Below, piece by piece: positions 13,404 to 23,304 of a DNA stretch of 64,000 bases. The notes under the pieces were generated by a model. The model saw only the letters and a list, made by a program, of their open reading frames with translations. It did not search any database and had not been told where the DNA came from. The stretch comes from Dendrocalamus latiflorus (lineage: Eukaryota; Streptophyta; Magnoliopsida; Poales; Poaceae): NCBI GenBank assembly GCA_017311315.1, contig CM029610.1, positions 5,327,126-5,391,125 on the forward strand, in the 5' to 3' direction. The translations under genes were made by a program, and so were the position numbers. Each line of letters starts with the position of its first letter. The first letter of the stretch is position 1.

Positions 13404-15428
13404 ATGAAGAAGTGCGCGTCGGAGCTGGAGCTGGAGGCCTTCCTCCGCAGCCGGGACGTCGCCGCCGAGCAGAAGCCCGGCGAAGCCGGCCTGCACGCGC
13501 CGTTCGGCGAGTTCTCCGCCGCCGACCTCTCCGACTTCAGCTTCGCTGACTCGGTGATCTATGCCTTTCTTTCGCGTTAAACAACAGAGGGCGAAGCTGG
13601 TGTGTAGTTTAGCAGCACTACATGGGTAGATTAAGTGAAGGCGTGTCTAAATTTTTGTTGATTATAGGATGATTTAAATACCTTGATATAAGTGGATCCT
13701 GAATGCTAAGCATAGAGAGGGGAAAAAATCATCTTTTGGGCATGGGCTTAACACTTTCATGACAAGGTTAGGACACTACCTTGTAATTAAAGTACTTTGT
13801 TCTGAAATTTGCATAACTCATCAGTACACAGTCTTCGAAGGCATGAAGCATCTGAAGCTCGAGGTTGCCTAGAACTAGAAGTCGAAGACGAAATAGAGTA
13901 GTACTGCTATATCTAAGATTGCTTTAGACCTTCACATGCATGAATCATGACTCGATTAAGTTTGCCTTTATTTTGTCCGAGCAGAACACCCTCAATGGAA
14001 GCATTCACAATCACCTATGGCCCCAGTCCCAGAACCTCAGCGCACGGTATCCCACAGTCTCCGCGACAATCGAATCGCAATCGTCAATCTGCGGTATCGC
14101 CTCACATACTTCTTACTCTTCCACAGTTTTCATCAAATCATAAAGACTGCAATTACAAGAAAAAGATTCAGTGCTGTGTGCCATGATTTGCTACTAGACT
14201 GCACGCCGAACCACATGTAATTTATATTTTCGGCAGATGGAGATTTGAGCAATGAACAATCCACACATATGAGTGCTGTTACATCGAAGTTGTACTTGAT
14301 TATCACACAGAATGCTCAGTTCTTTTACTGTTCGTGCTCACGTCTCTTCAATCTTCTGGCAGCAGCAGCAAGTCCCACATCAGCGACCAATCTGAATATG
14401 AAAGAGAGCCAAGCTCTGGGAGGCTCAAGTGGTTCAGATTCCGACAGCGAATCATTGTTTGATACAGAAGGTGGTCCGTGCGAGCAAAGCACGCACCCAA
14501 CGGACGTGAAGAGAATGAGACGGTACGGTATATCAAGAACATGAACAATCATGTCTTGAATCCTATAATCGATTAGGGAATAGAATTTGCTGTTAAGTTT
14601 TGCAGTAAGTGTGAACAAAGGGCTTACTTGAGGCACTAGGATACCCTAAAATGCTTGCTTCAAATTACAGGATGGTGTCCAACCGGGAGTCTGCTCGTCG
14701 ATCGAGGAAGAGAAAGCAAGCTCACTTAACTGACCTCGAGTCACAGGTATACGCTATAACGCATACTTCACCCTTGTATTGAGTTTTGTTAATGTTAGTG
14801 AGAATAGTAGGTATCTACAGGTACTAATTACTATTGCAATTTGGACCGAAAATCCCAACACAATTGTCACAGTCCCTTGAGTTTATTCTGAATTATAGGT
14901 TATGTCCTTGTAATCAGGTTGATAATCTCCGAGGCGATAATGCGTCACTTTTCAAGCAATTGACAGATGCCAACCAGCAATTCACAACCGCGGTCACCGA
15001 CAACAGAATCCTCAAATCAGACGTGGAGGCTCTCAGAGTCAAGGTGATCATCTCACTTCTCATCAAAAGAATCACTGATCATAAGGTAGTCATGCATGGC
15101 AACTCCATTCCAGTTCTCTGAAATCACTCCGTCTCTGCGGTATATGCAGGTGAAACTGGCAGAGGACATGGTGGCGCGGGGCGCGTGCGCGCTCGGCCAC
15201 CTGGGGCTGTCGCCGGCGCTGAACACCCGGCAGGCGTGCCGTGTCCCGGACATGCTCGCCGGGCTGGAATTCCCCGGCGACGACACGTGCTTCACGGGGC
15301 TGTCCCCGACGGAGCAGGTACAGAGCTCGCCGATGCAGAGCATGGCGAGCCTCGAGAACCGGATGCCCGGCGAGGTGGTCGACGCCTGGGGCTGGGACTC
15401 CCACTCCAACGGCGGCATGCCCAAGTGA
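13404..15428 (+). CDS. Group-C bZIP transcription factor (RISBZ5/OsbZIP52-like), six exons
   Basis: A DNA-binding regulator acting in the nucleus as a homo- or heterodimer on ACGT-core sites. Exons: 13404-13553, 13985-14093, about 14369-14522, 14671-14746, 14918-15043, 15150-15428. All junctions are GT-AG and in phase, giving about 297 residues. It starts MKKCASELELEAFL, the group-C N-terminus. Exon 2 carries the YPTVSATIESQSSIC motif. Exon 3 has a Ser/Asp-rich acidic stretch. The basic region in exon 4 (SNRESARRSRKRK, N-x7-R at about residues 142-150) runs into a leucine zipper through exons 4-6. The end, VDAWGWDSHSNGGMPK, is typical of the RITA-1/RISBZ group. Family members regulate seed storage-protein and stress genes. 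The assignment to RISBZ5 rather than RITA-1 rests on remembered linkage to V-ATPase A in rice. The gene looks intact. Confidence 0.93.
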
Positions 15429-16069
15429 AGTGAAGTGAGACGCTGCTGCTGTTTGATATACATGGCGTTATTACGAGGGTATCTATATCTATCTATGTGA
15501 GGTGTCGTCCTGTTAGCTGATGAAACTGTCAGTGAAGTGAACGGACTTAAGAGTTTTTCTGGAATCCTCGTGTCAGTGTCTTGCCTAGTTCTGTAATCGA
15601 ACTGACTAGCTATGTATGCTAGGAAGCTGGACTCCGAAGCATTAATTGATATTGTGGTATTTGGAAATCTTCTATAATCTGATGATCGCAGTAGGTGTTC
15701 TGATGCGTTTGGTTGCTTTTTGATTTGTTGGTGAATTCCAGGAGAGTTCTTCAGGTAAGTGACCCAAGTATCTCATAACCTTGAGTTGTCTGATAGTCAA
15801 GCAAACAAGTTCATGTTCTTTTCCTAAAATATCAGGTACATTTTGCACCAATGGATCGTCCAACCCCATCGACCTCCTACCGTCTCACATCAACCCTAGT
15901 TCGCCACTCGCGTCTTCCTTCCCTCATTGTTGGCCCTATCAACCTCTCATCACCACGCCTATGGTCACCGCCGCCCCGGACTGAACTTCAACGACCTACA
16001 ATCAAGATCCAACAGTTGGAATACATGTTTTTTTTCTTCATTACCATGTACCCAAATAGTGAAACATGC
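15429..16069. other. bZIP 3' flank and anonymous DNA
   Basis: The first 200-300 bases are presumably 3' UTR; AT-rich possible polyadenylation context lies near 15640-15680. From about 15840 a Pro/Ser-rich open frame appears on the plus strand but matches no family I know. The right edge abuts the solo LTR. Confidence 0.4.
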
Positions 16070-18160
16070 TGAAGGACCATATGAGAAGGTCATGTTTAAA
16101 GTTGTGATGAACCATTGCAATTTTCTGGAGTGGTTATCCAATTTTGTAAAAGATCACTTTCTAATTGGACTGTTTGCTAGAATATTCAAGTTAAGCGGTC
16201 TGATTGCCTTGTTTGGGAGGTCTAACCGCCAGGCTTCGACTACGAACGGTAGTTGGAGGCGTGGACCACGATCAGTAGTTGATAGTCCAAACGATTGCGG
16301 CAGATCGACCACGGCAGAACGACCACAATAGGTCGAGCATGGCAGAATGAACACTGATGGTCGTAGCTACAATGCTTGGTCGATGGTCGGATCTATAGTG
16401 ACTAGTCAATAGTCGAAAGCTACTGGTCAGTGATCAGTAGTCGTAGGCTTCGAGTGCTTCAATTCTTGTATCCTTCGAGTACCTCGAGTACTCATGTTAG
16501 ACAGGTCAGCGGTGTGACCTGCCTGTGCATGGCAGTCAGACCGGTTTCTCTCAGTAATCTGAGGTTGATTTTTTGCAAAGCATGAAAATTGAGTCATAGA
16601 TTGAGTTGGGGTGTCTTGGGTCATTACATTAAGGTTTCATGATGCATGTTTTGGCTAACGTGGGTTAAGTTATGAAGAACTTGTATCCGAAAAAGATTGC
16701 TTTGTCTTTAGATTTGCAGGGTCGCTTGGAGTCACCATAGTCGACAGCGATGATTAGGGCTATGCCCAAGGAGGAGCCAAGGCCCAAACGATCAAGAATG
16801 TTTGGTGAGATGGTAAGTTCAAGTATAGCGTGAGAAAGGCGGAAAATGTTGAAGACGAGGTCGAATGTTGGCCAAAATACCAGAGTGTGCCTTGAATCAA
16901 AACCGTGGCGTGTGGGCGGTGCGTTGGAGAGCGGTTTAGCTCAAGATGGAGCCGGTTTGATCAAGATAGAACAAGGCTAAGGATTTAGTGAATACGGGCT
17001 TATGTGCTTTTGAAAAACGTGCATAAGTAAACATATGTAAGTAAAATCGTATGTGTGGGGTTCACGAGCTTTCCCTATTGTGATAGTGGATAGGATTCAC
17101 TAAATGCTAAGTGTGGCTAGTTGTCCATCTATTTAAGAGGTTGGGATGAAGACATGTGGTAATCTATCCAACCCATCTCTCTTATGCCTTTATGTCTAAT
17201 GTTAGAGTTTGAGAGTGGAGCATCTGGTGTGCTCTTTATCCTCCAAGATAGAGTGGCTGTAAAACCTACCTCCTCAAGTGGTAATACATCAATCTTTGAT
17301 CATATCATGTCTATATCTCTATTTGATTGATTCGGTCTTGTTTTTTGTTGGTTTTCCTCTCTTCTCAACCTTTTCTTGATCAGATGATTTTTTTAGAGAG
17401 ATTTTCTCGTGTTCTTGCTTGCTATGATATGTGGGAATATATTCAAAGCCATCTTGGATATTCTCTATCCACGAGCAAGTTCTGATAATCAATTTTGGTT
17501 TTAGATCACTTTTGGTGTGCGCTTACTTAGATCGCAAAAAGGTCTCAACTTTGATGTGGGTTTTGCAATCCATTGTTGGAATAGGCTTATGAGACCTTAA
17601 GCAATATGTGTACAAAATTTCATGGCTTTTGGATCATTCAATCAAAAGTTACATGCATTTGTGATTTCGAGGTCGTGCTAAAAACTCTGTTCTTGCTGCA
17701 GCAACGTTAGTACTGCAAGTTCTATAGCAAACTAGCAGTAGTACCATAGCTACTAGCTCTCCACCACGTTGGTTTTCGACCACTCAATGGTTGTGATCAC
17801 ACTGGTCATATTTCGAATGGTTCTGACCACTCGGGTTTTCGATCACACGTTGGTTTTTCGACCGCTCCCTGATCATCAACCACATTAATTTTCGACCGCT
17901 CACTAGTCGTCGACTACTTGAGTCGTATTCTGACCATATTGGTTTTCAACCGATCACGGTAGTACCGCAAGTACAACAGTTGTAGTATCGCACCTGCTAA
18001 TTCTGCTCAGTGGTTTAGTTCTTGGAATCTCTAGGTTTTGAGTAGGGTTGCTATCATAATCTTCATAACTTTGTAACTATCGAAACAAAGGATAAGTGAA
18101 TACTTGGAGAAAAATTTGAAGGCATCGTTCACTCTGCTTTGTTACATATTTGGTCCTACA
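16070..18160 (+). mobile_element. Solo LTR of the copia element 1 family
   Basis: It starts TGAAGGACCAT and ends TTTGGTCCTACA. It is flanked by identical 5-bp direct repeats, CATGC, at 16065-16069 and 18161-18165. It matches the 5' LTR at 2366-4773 over most of its 2091 bp, including the stretches 'gagagcggttta' and 'aacccatctctct'-like leader and the 'gaccac' array. A complete LTR with a target duplication and no internal region is the usual product of recombination between the two LTRs of one element. Confidence 0.92.
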
Positions 18161-18165
18161 CATGC

Positions 18166-18290
18166 ACTCGACAACTTCATAAGCTTGCAGTTTGCCCTAT
18201 TCTTTTAGACTTTTCAGTGGCTTTTGGTTTTTCTCAACAATCACTATTTATTATATTAATAAGCCACTGTTCAAAAGAACAAGCCAGACT
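18166..18290. repeat. Short MITE-like fragment
   Basis: 'ttttcagtggcttttggtt', 'atttattatattaataagcc' and 'caaaagaacaagcc' resemble ends of hAT-like MITEs seen elsewhere in the window (for example 32800-32890). Too short and diverged to delimit. Confidence 0.35.
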
Positions 18291-18651
18291 TCAAGAGGAA
18301 GCTTGCGAGCAATTGGTCAGCAATGCTTGGAGTAGAGCTATGGTGATCGGGGAGCAAAGTGTGATGGAGGCAAATAGAAGGGTGGCTGAGGAGATGGTTG
18401 ACTGGAGCAAGAATATTTTAGGTAATTCGGAAAAAAGGAAGAAAGAAGGCTAAAGCGGAACTGGAGAAATGCCGGAAATGCAGTGTATCAAAGGAGCGTG
18501 TTGCCAGGGAGCAAATTCTTAAGTACAAGTTGGAACAGTAGGAGGATCAGTTGGACACCTACTGGCGCCAGCGGGCTCACGTCAACTGGCGGAAAAATGG
18601 AGATAGGAATGCAAGTTTCTTTCATGCTTGTGCGACGGAGAGGCGGCCTAG

Positions 18652-18885
18652 TGTTAAACATTATCTGAATATTTTCTTTCTAACTATCATCTAGATTTAA
18701 GACCATTAGATTAGAGATCCAATAGCTATGAATTCTTCCCCCTCTCCTTGAATTCTACCCCTCCACCTTGAAAAAAAATCTCCCCCTTCAAAAACAAGGA
18801 GCCATTTGATCTCTAATCGAAAGGTCATAAATTTGAATGATAATTATAAAGAAAACATCCGAGTGATGTCTAGACACTCCCTAAA
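18652..18885. mobile_element. MITE, family A, copy 2 (inside the LINE)
   Basis: The left end (gtgttaaacattatctgaat) and the reverse complement of the right end (gagtgtctagacatcactcg) continue as paired arms of about 55 bp. The core matches the copy at 690-893. CCTA occurs on both sides (18651 region and after 18883) and may be the target duplication. It interrupts the LINE between the ATERR segment and downstream RT blocks. Confidence 0.8.
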
Positions 18886-19300
18886 TAAAATTGTGAAGTT
18901 AAGGCTTGATGATGGAGTAGTACAGGGGCAGCAACAGCTAATGTTTTTTTGTTTCTTCCTATTACAGGTCTCTATTCTCATCAAATGGAGGTGATAATTT
19001 TCAGGAGCTGCTGCATGATGTTATACCACGAGTGTCTGAGGAAATGAACAATGAACTGCTGAAAGAGTTCACAGAAAAGGAGATAAAAGATGCTTTGGAC
19101 AGTATTGGTGATTTGAAGGCGCCAGGCCCGGACGGTATCCCTGCTGTTTTTTTTATAAAAGTTTTTGGGAGACAGTGGGTGATCGGGTAAAGCATGCAGT
19201 GTCGCAAGTTTTAAATGGTGCTGACATGCCGCCGAGATGGACTGAAACAAATGTGGTGCCTATACCAGAAGTTAAGAATCCAGAGTGCATCAAAGACTAA

Positions 19301-19412
19301 GGGGTGTTTTTATGCTATGATTTATGACTGTAACTTATTAGTGTAATAAATAGTAATTGATAAAAGAAGTTAAGCTAAAAACTAACTGAAAACCTGAAAA
19401 GAAAAACGGGGC
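19301..19412. mobile_element. Small MITE inside the LINE RT
   Basis: About 110 bp, from 'aggggtgtttttatgct' to 'gaaaaacggggcaaaa', sits between RT codons reading ...CIKD and KVLANRRK. About 20 residues of RT are lost at the junction. The TAA-rich core (cttattagtgtaataaatag) looks like other short MITEs here. Ends are approximate. Confidence 0.55.
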
Positions 19413-19814
19413 AAAAGTCCTTGCCAATCGCCGTAAGGTAATTTTGCCGGATATTATTTCTCTTAATCAGATTGCGTTTGTTCCTCGTCGTCTTATAGAG
19501 TGCGTGTTGACGGAGGAGATTTCCCCGTGAAGGGGTTTGAGACAAGGTGATTTGTGCCGAGGGTTTCTCATCTACGTTGAATTCAGCCGACGCCAGAGGA
19601 GCTATTCAGGGGATGCGTGTCCGTCCGGCAGCTCTCCAAGTATCACACATCTTCTATTCGCTGACGATTCTCTTATTAGTGTTGAAAGCGAATCAGGAGA
19701 ATGGTGCAGCACTTACGCATATTCTTCTTGAAGTGTACGAGAGGTGTTCGGGTCAAACAGTAAATAAAGAGAAATCAGCAGTTATGTTAAGTAAGAATAC
19801 TATGGTGATCAGCT

Positions 19815-20075
19815 GGGCTTAAAAGCTCATGGTTGAAAGCACTGTAGCTGGCTGAAAAAAACACTGTAGCTGACAGAGGCTTATTTAGCATAATTAAATT
19901 TAAAAAATTTAAAAATATAAAAAATATGTTAGCCTAATATGTATAATACAAACGAATACGGGAAAAAAGAACCGGCAAAAAAGCTCAACAAAAAGTCAAA
20001 AATTCAGAAAAAGACGAAATTTATGAATAGTGAAAAATAAATCAGAAGTCAGAAGCTCAAACCGAATCGATCAGG
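19815..20075 (+). mobile_element. MITE, family C, copy 1
   Basis: It matches the reverse complement of 49545-49815 closely: 'taattaaatttaaaaaattt', 'aaaaaatatgttag', 'acaaacgaatacg', 'gaaatttatgaata'. It is noncoding and AT-rich. The beginning (ctgggcttaaaagctcatgg) and end (caaaccgaatcgatcagggc) are approximate. Confidence 0.75.
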
Positions 20076-20646
20076 GCCGCAGGTTCACGAAACCCTAACT
20101 CATGCCGCGCGTGGGGAGGTGACCAGCTGCAGAGAGGAGGCAGCGAGCGTGGGTGCTGGATCTATGCGCGAGGGGCATGTCTGCGTGCCAAGTCAGGCGG
20201 CGCACGGGCTGCTGTCGTGTGCATAGAACCGATACGTGCGCATGAGTCAGAACTGTTGTATGCATGTGATATGTTGGCACGTGGTGCATGGACCAGGAAC
20301 GTGTGCAGCTAGAAGATGTGCCAGGACGGAAAGAATTCAAGTGGCAAAGGTGAATAAAAGAGTTCGCATCTAATTCTTTTTCAAGTGGCACATAAGAAAC
20401 CAGAGACCATGAAGAGCTTCGATTCGGTTCAGACGGCTACCAGTTTAAAGGAAGGAACATATCTGTTAGAGATCACATTGGGGATGAGAGAAGATTTATT
20501 CGGTTTAAACATGCAGGAAATCAAAGGTTAAAAAGGAAGTTAGGATTTTCTTTCTATTTTCTCTATGTTTCTTTCTTTCTCTCCGAGCGATGGGACTGGG
20601 CCACTTGCAGTCCGATCGACCCAATCAAGAAAAGGTAGGGCACCTA
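20076..20646. other. Anonymous sequence
   Basis: No supported gene. The short minus-strand frame 20095-20391 has a Cys/His/Thr-rich composition and no known motif. Confidence 0.35.
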
Positions 20647-20655
20647 AACTTTCTC

Positions 20656-21198
20656 GAGTTTTTGGCACTTTTTGCATGTTTTAAATCTGTATTTATAAGA
20701 ATAACTATAGTCACATGAGAATTATAGAAATATCACTTCTACCGCACGGTGACCGAGCGACAATGCCATGGAACTGACCCATGGCCAGCGGTGCCCTGTG
20801 GCCGCACGGTAGGAACCTACCGCCCGGCCACCGTGCAGCCGCGCGCCTGCCGCTCGGCCACTGTGTGGCCAAGGCGATATCGTATGGTTGAAAGCCGTAG
20901 TCAAAGCGTCGTAGTCAAAGGCCATGGTCGAAACGTCATGGTCGAAGCGTCGTGATCAAAGTAGTGCATGGTTGGGAGGTGGAGCTGACTCGTGGCCGTG
21001 CAACACTGCCTTGGCCGCACGATGGCCAGGCGACAGGCGCCTGCCGTATGGCCACGGGGCTCTTTCGGCCAAGTATCACCTTCACGACGCTGCCGCTCAG
21101 TCACCGTGCGCCAGAAGTGATATTTTTTTCAATTGTCGCATGAGTACTGCTATTCTTGCAAATACGGACTCAAAACGTGCCAAAAGTGCCAAAGAATC
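20656..21198. mobile_element. MULE-type element with 9-bp target duplication
   Basis: Identical 9-bp direct repeats, AACTTTCTC, lie at 20647-20655 and 21199-21207. Between them the left end (GAGTTTTTGGCACTTTTTGC) pairs with the reverse complement of the right end (GATTCTTTGGCACTTTTGGC). The pairing continues for roughly 110 bp through 'aatatcacttct' and 'cgcacggtga'. Long terminal inverted repeats plus a 9-bp duplication are the signature of Mutator-like elements. The GC-rich 300-bp interior has no convincing protein, so the element is non-autonomous. Confidence 0.85.
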
Positions 21199-21207
21199 AA
21201 CTTTCTC

Positions 21208-22515
21208 TTGTCACGTACCATACAAGATACTTATACATGAGTGTGTAAAAAGAGATAATATGGCCATGTTATCAAGTATCCATATAAAATGCATTTCATC
21301 TGATACAAGTATCTTTGTTATGTGCTTAGATATTGTATTATCTATTAATTAAATATTATTATATACATAAACACTTGTTAAATACCGGTGCCTACTTAAG
21401 TATTGATGTTGCAATATAAGCACCTTATATATCCTATATGACAAGAAAAAACAGTTTTTATCTATTAAGCACCTGCATTGTACATGCTATCAGTCGGTCG
21501 ATTTTATTTCACATTTTTAATTAGTGTAGTAGATCCGAGATGTAAAAGGGTCTATGTTCTAGTATTTTTGTCTAAGTACTCGTTTATTAAATTAAGTAAG
21601 TCTAAGATGCATCGGGAGTCCCAAGTCGGCCAAAAGGCCAAGTACTTGTGTATGTATGGTCATAAAAAAAGCCGAGCATCCTATGTATTTGAAGGGTGGC
21701 GTCCTATGTATTTGAAGGGTGTAGTTACGAATTAAAACACGTGTATTGGTCTTCGACCATTAGGGTTCATTCATGTTTTATGTATGTTCTTGTGAATTTC
21801 AATCTTAAATTTCATCTTGGCATAAGGGTTTTTTTTACTGTGGTGTATATATTTACCCGCTGGATTGTGAGATCCTTTTGTCCTAGGTCATGCTTTATGG
21901 TGCGCACGGTTGAAGACATTATCTATCATAGTGTGAATTATATTTTGTAATTTATGCTTTACATATCTATTCGTAAATTACCATCATACATCGGATCGAT
22001 CTCACCTCGATGTTTGATCTAATTATACCTCTGTCCATTGTGAAGAAGATTGGATGAAGACGATGGTCACGTTTTTCTGAGGTGCAAGTTCATGAGAAGG
22101 GTGTGGGCTTTACTGAATATGGAGGATATACGACAAGCATTGTGTAATTGTCTGAACATTAGTGCTTTCATGGAGGTTACATGAAGTCATAGCGAAGAGG
22201 AGCAGTAAAGAATTATCCTATTGCTATGGAGCTGGTGGACCGCTCGAAACGATGTGAATGCTGAGGAAAGGTAGTGCCAGCAGAGATGTGATTTCTAGTG
22301 AGTAGTGACCATGAGACCCACTTGTCAGCGTCCTAAATCAACTACACCTGCTGCAGTGGCCATGAAGCACGTTTAAGAGCTTGGTGAGGGAGAAATTCTT
22401 ATGGGCCTACATGTCATTGATCTAATTTGGCAAATATATCATCCTACGTGGCAAAATCGTCCAATCATCACGCCACGTGGATAATGCCACCATGCGAGAT
22501 TGGGTCAAGATGCAA
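21208..22515. other. Anonymous sequence
   Basis: No gene is recognised. A 20-bp stretch (tcctatgtatttgaagggtg) is repeated in tandem with a 23-bp period near 21679-21721. Text around 21600-22000 has a retrotransposon LTR flavour, but no boundary can be set. Confidence 0.35.
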
Positions 22516-22889
22516 ATCATTTGCCCTAAAGTTGAAGAGCCATTGATAAATGTCCTCCATTATATAGTAACGAATCTTTTACCGCAAAGTTCATGCGTCA
22601 ATTGATCATTTACCACTTTTTGAATGTTTAAACTTTTTTGTTGAATCAAATCTTAAACCCAAGATGAAATAACTATCCTACCTCTGGGACCCATTGGAGC
22701 AGCCCTATGTGGCTCAGTTGGCGAATGGTTGTTTCATCTTGGGTTTAAGATCTGATTCAATGAAAAATGGTTAAAAAAATCATAAAGAGGCAAATGATCT
22801 ATTGTCATATGAACTTTCGAGCAAAAAAATCCATTACCATGTAATGAAGGTCCTTTTATCAATGGCTCTCCAACTTTGGGGCAAATGAT
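22516..22889. mobile_element. Long-inverted-repeat MITE
   Basis: The left end ATCATTTGCCCTAAAGTTG pairs with the reverse complement of the right end ATCATTTGCCCCAAAGTTG. The arms run about 160 bp, through 'agagccattgataaa' and 'cttaaacccaagatgaaa'. The loop is roughly 60 bp. CAA lies directly outside both ends (22513-22515 and 22890-22892), a possible 3-bp target duplication. It is noncoding. Confidence 0.8.
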
Positions 22890-23071
22890 CAATTGTTCCT
22901 TGATTTTTTATAGTTTGGAGTATTAGATGGGCTTTCAAATAAAATTTAGAGTGCTCTATGGAATTATTTTAAATAAAAATACATGACATCTATTTAGAGC
23001 TTGTTTGGATGCTAGGGAAAAGAAACCCAGGGAAAAATTTTCCCCTAGGTGGGATTTTGAAGGCACATGAA

Positions 23072-23301
23072 GGCCCCGTTTGGCAGAGCTCTAGCTCTAG
23101 GAAATCTGTAGATTTCCTAGAGCTGGTCATCTGTAGCTCTAGGAAATCCTGAATCTAGAGTTGCAGGCATGTTAAGTGCATTTACATGACTCATTTCATT
23201 TATATTATATATTAAATAAAAATATTTAAATCACTTTAATTTAGTCAACAAACTACAGATCCAGCATAGATCTCGGAGCTAGAACTGTGCCAAACGGGGC
23301 C
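23072..23301. mobile_element. MITE with GGCCCCGTTTGG termini
   Basis: Perfect 12-bp terminal inverted repeats GGCCCCGTTTGG / CCAAACGGGGCC bound 230 bp. GAA flanks both sides (23069-23071 and 23302-23304). The sub-terminal 'agctctagctctagga' also pairs with 'atctcggagctagaac'. Size, GG..C termini and 3-bp duplication fit PIF/Harbinger-related (Tourist-like) MITEs, although those usually target TTA/TAA. Confidence 0.85.
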
Positions 23302-23304
23302 GAA

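Larger units (their letters stand above)
18290..19830 (+). pseudogene. Decayed L1-type LINE (reverse transcriptase remnant)
   Basis: Broken frames show the pre-RT segment (NWRKNGDRNASFFHACATERR-type, about 18583-18650), then KEFTEKEIKDALDSIG and KAPGPDGIPAVFF (about 19065-19155), KVLANRRK and ISLNQIAFVPRR (about 19415-19495), GLRQGD and ITHLLFADDSL (about 19535-19690). These are the ordered RT blocks of plant non-LTR elements. LINEs copy their RNA into DNA at the target. The endonuclease is missing, RT segments are deleted, and two MITEs interrupt it. Confidence 0.85.
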
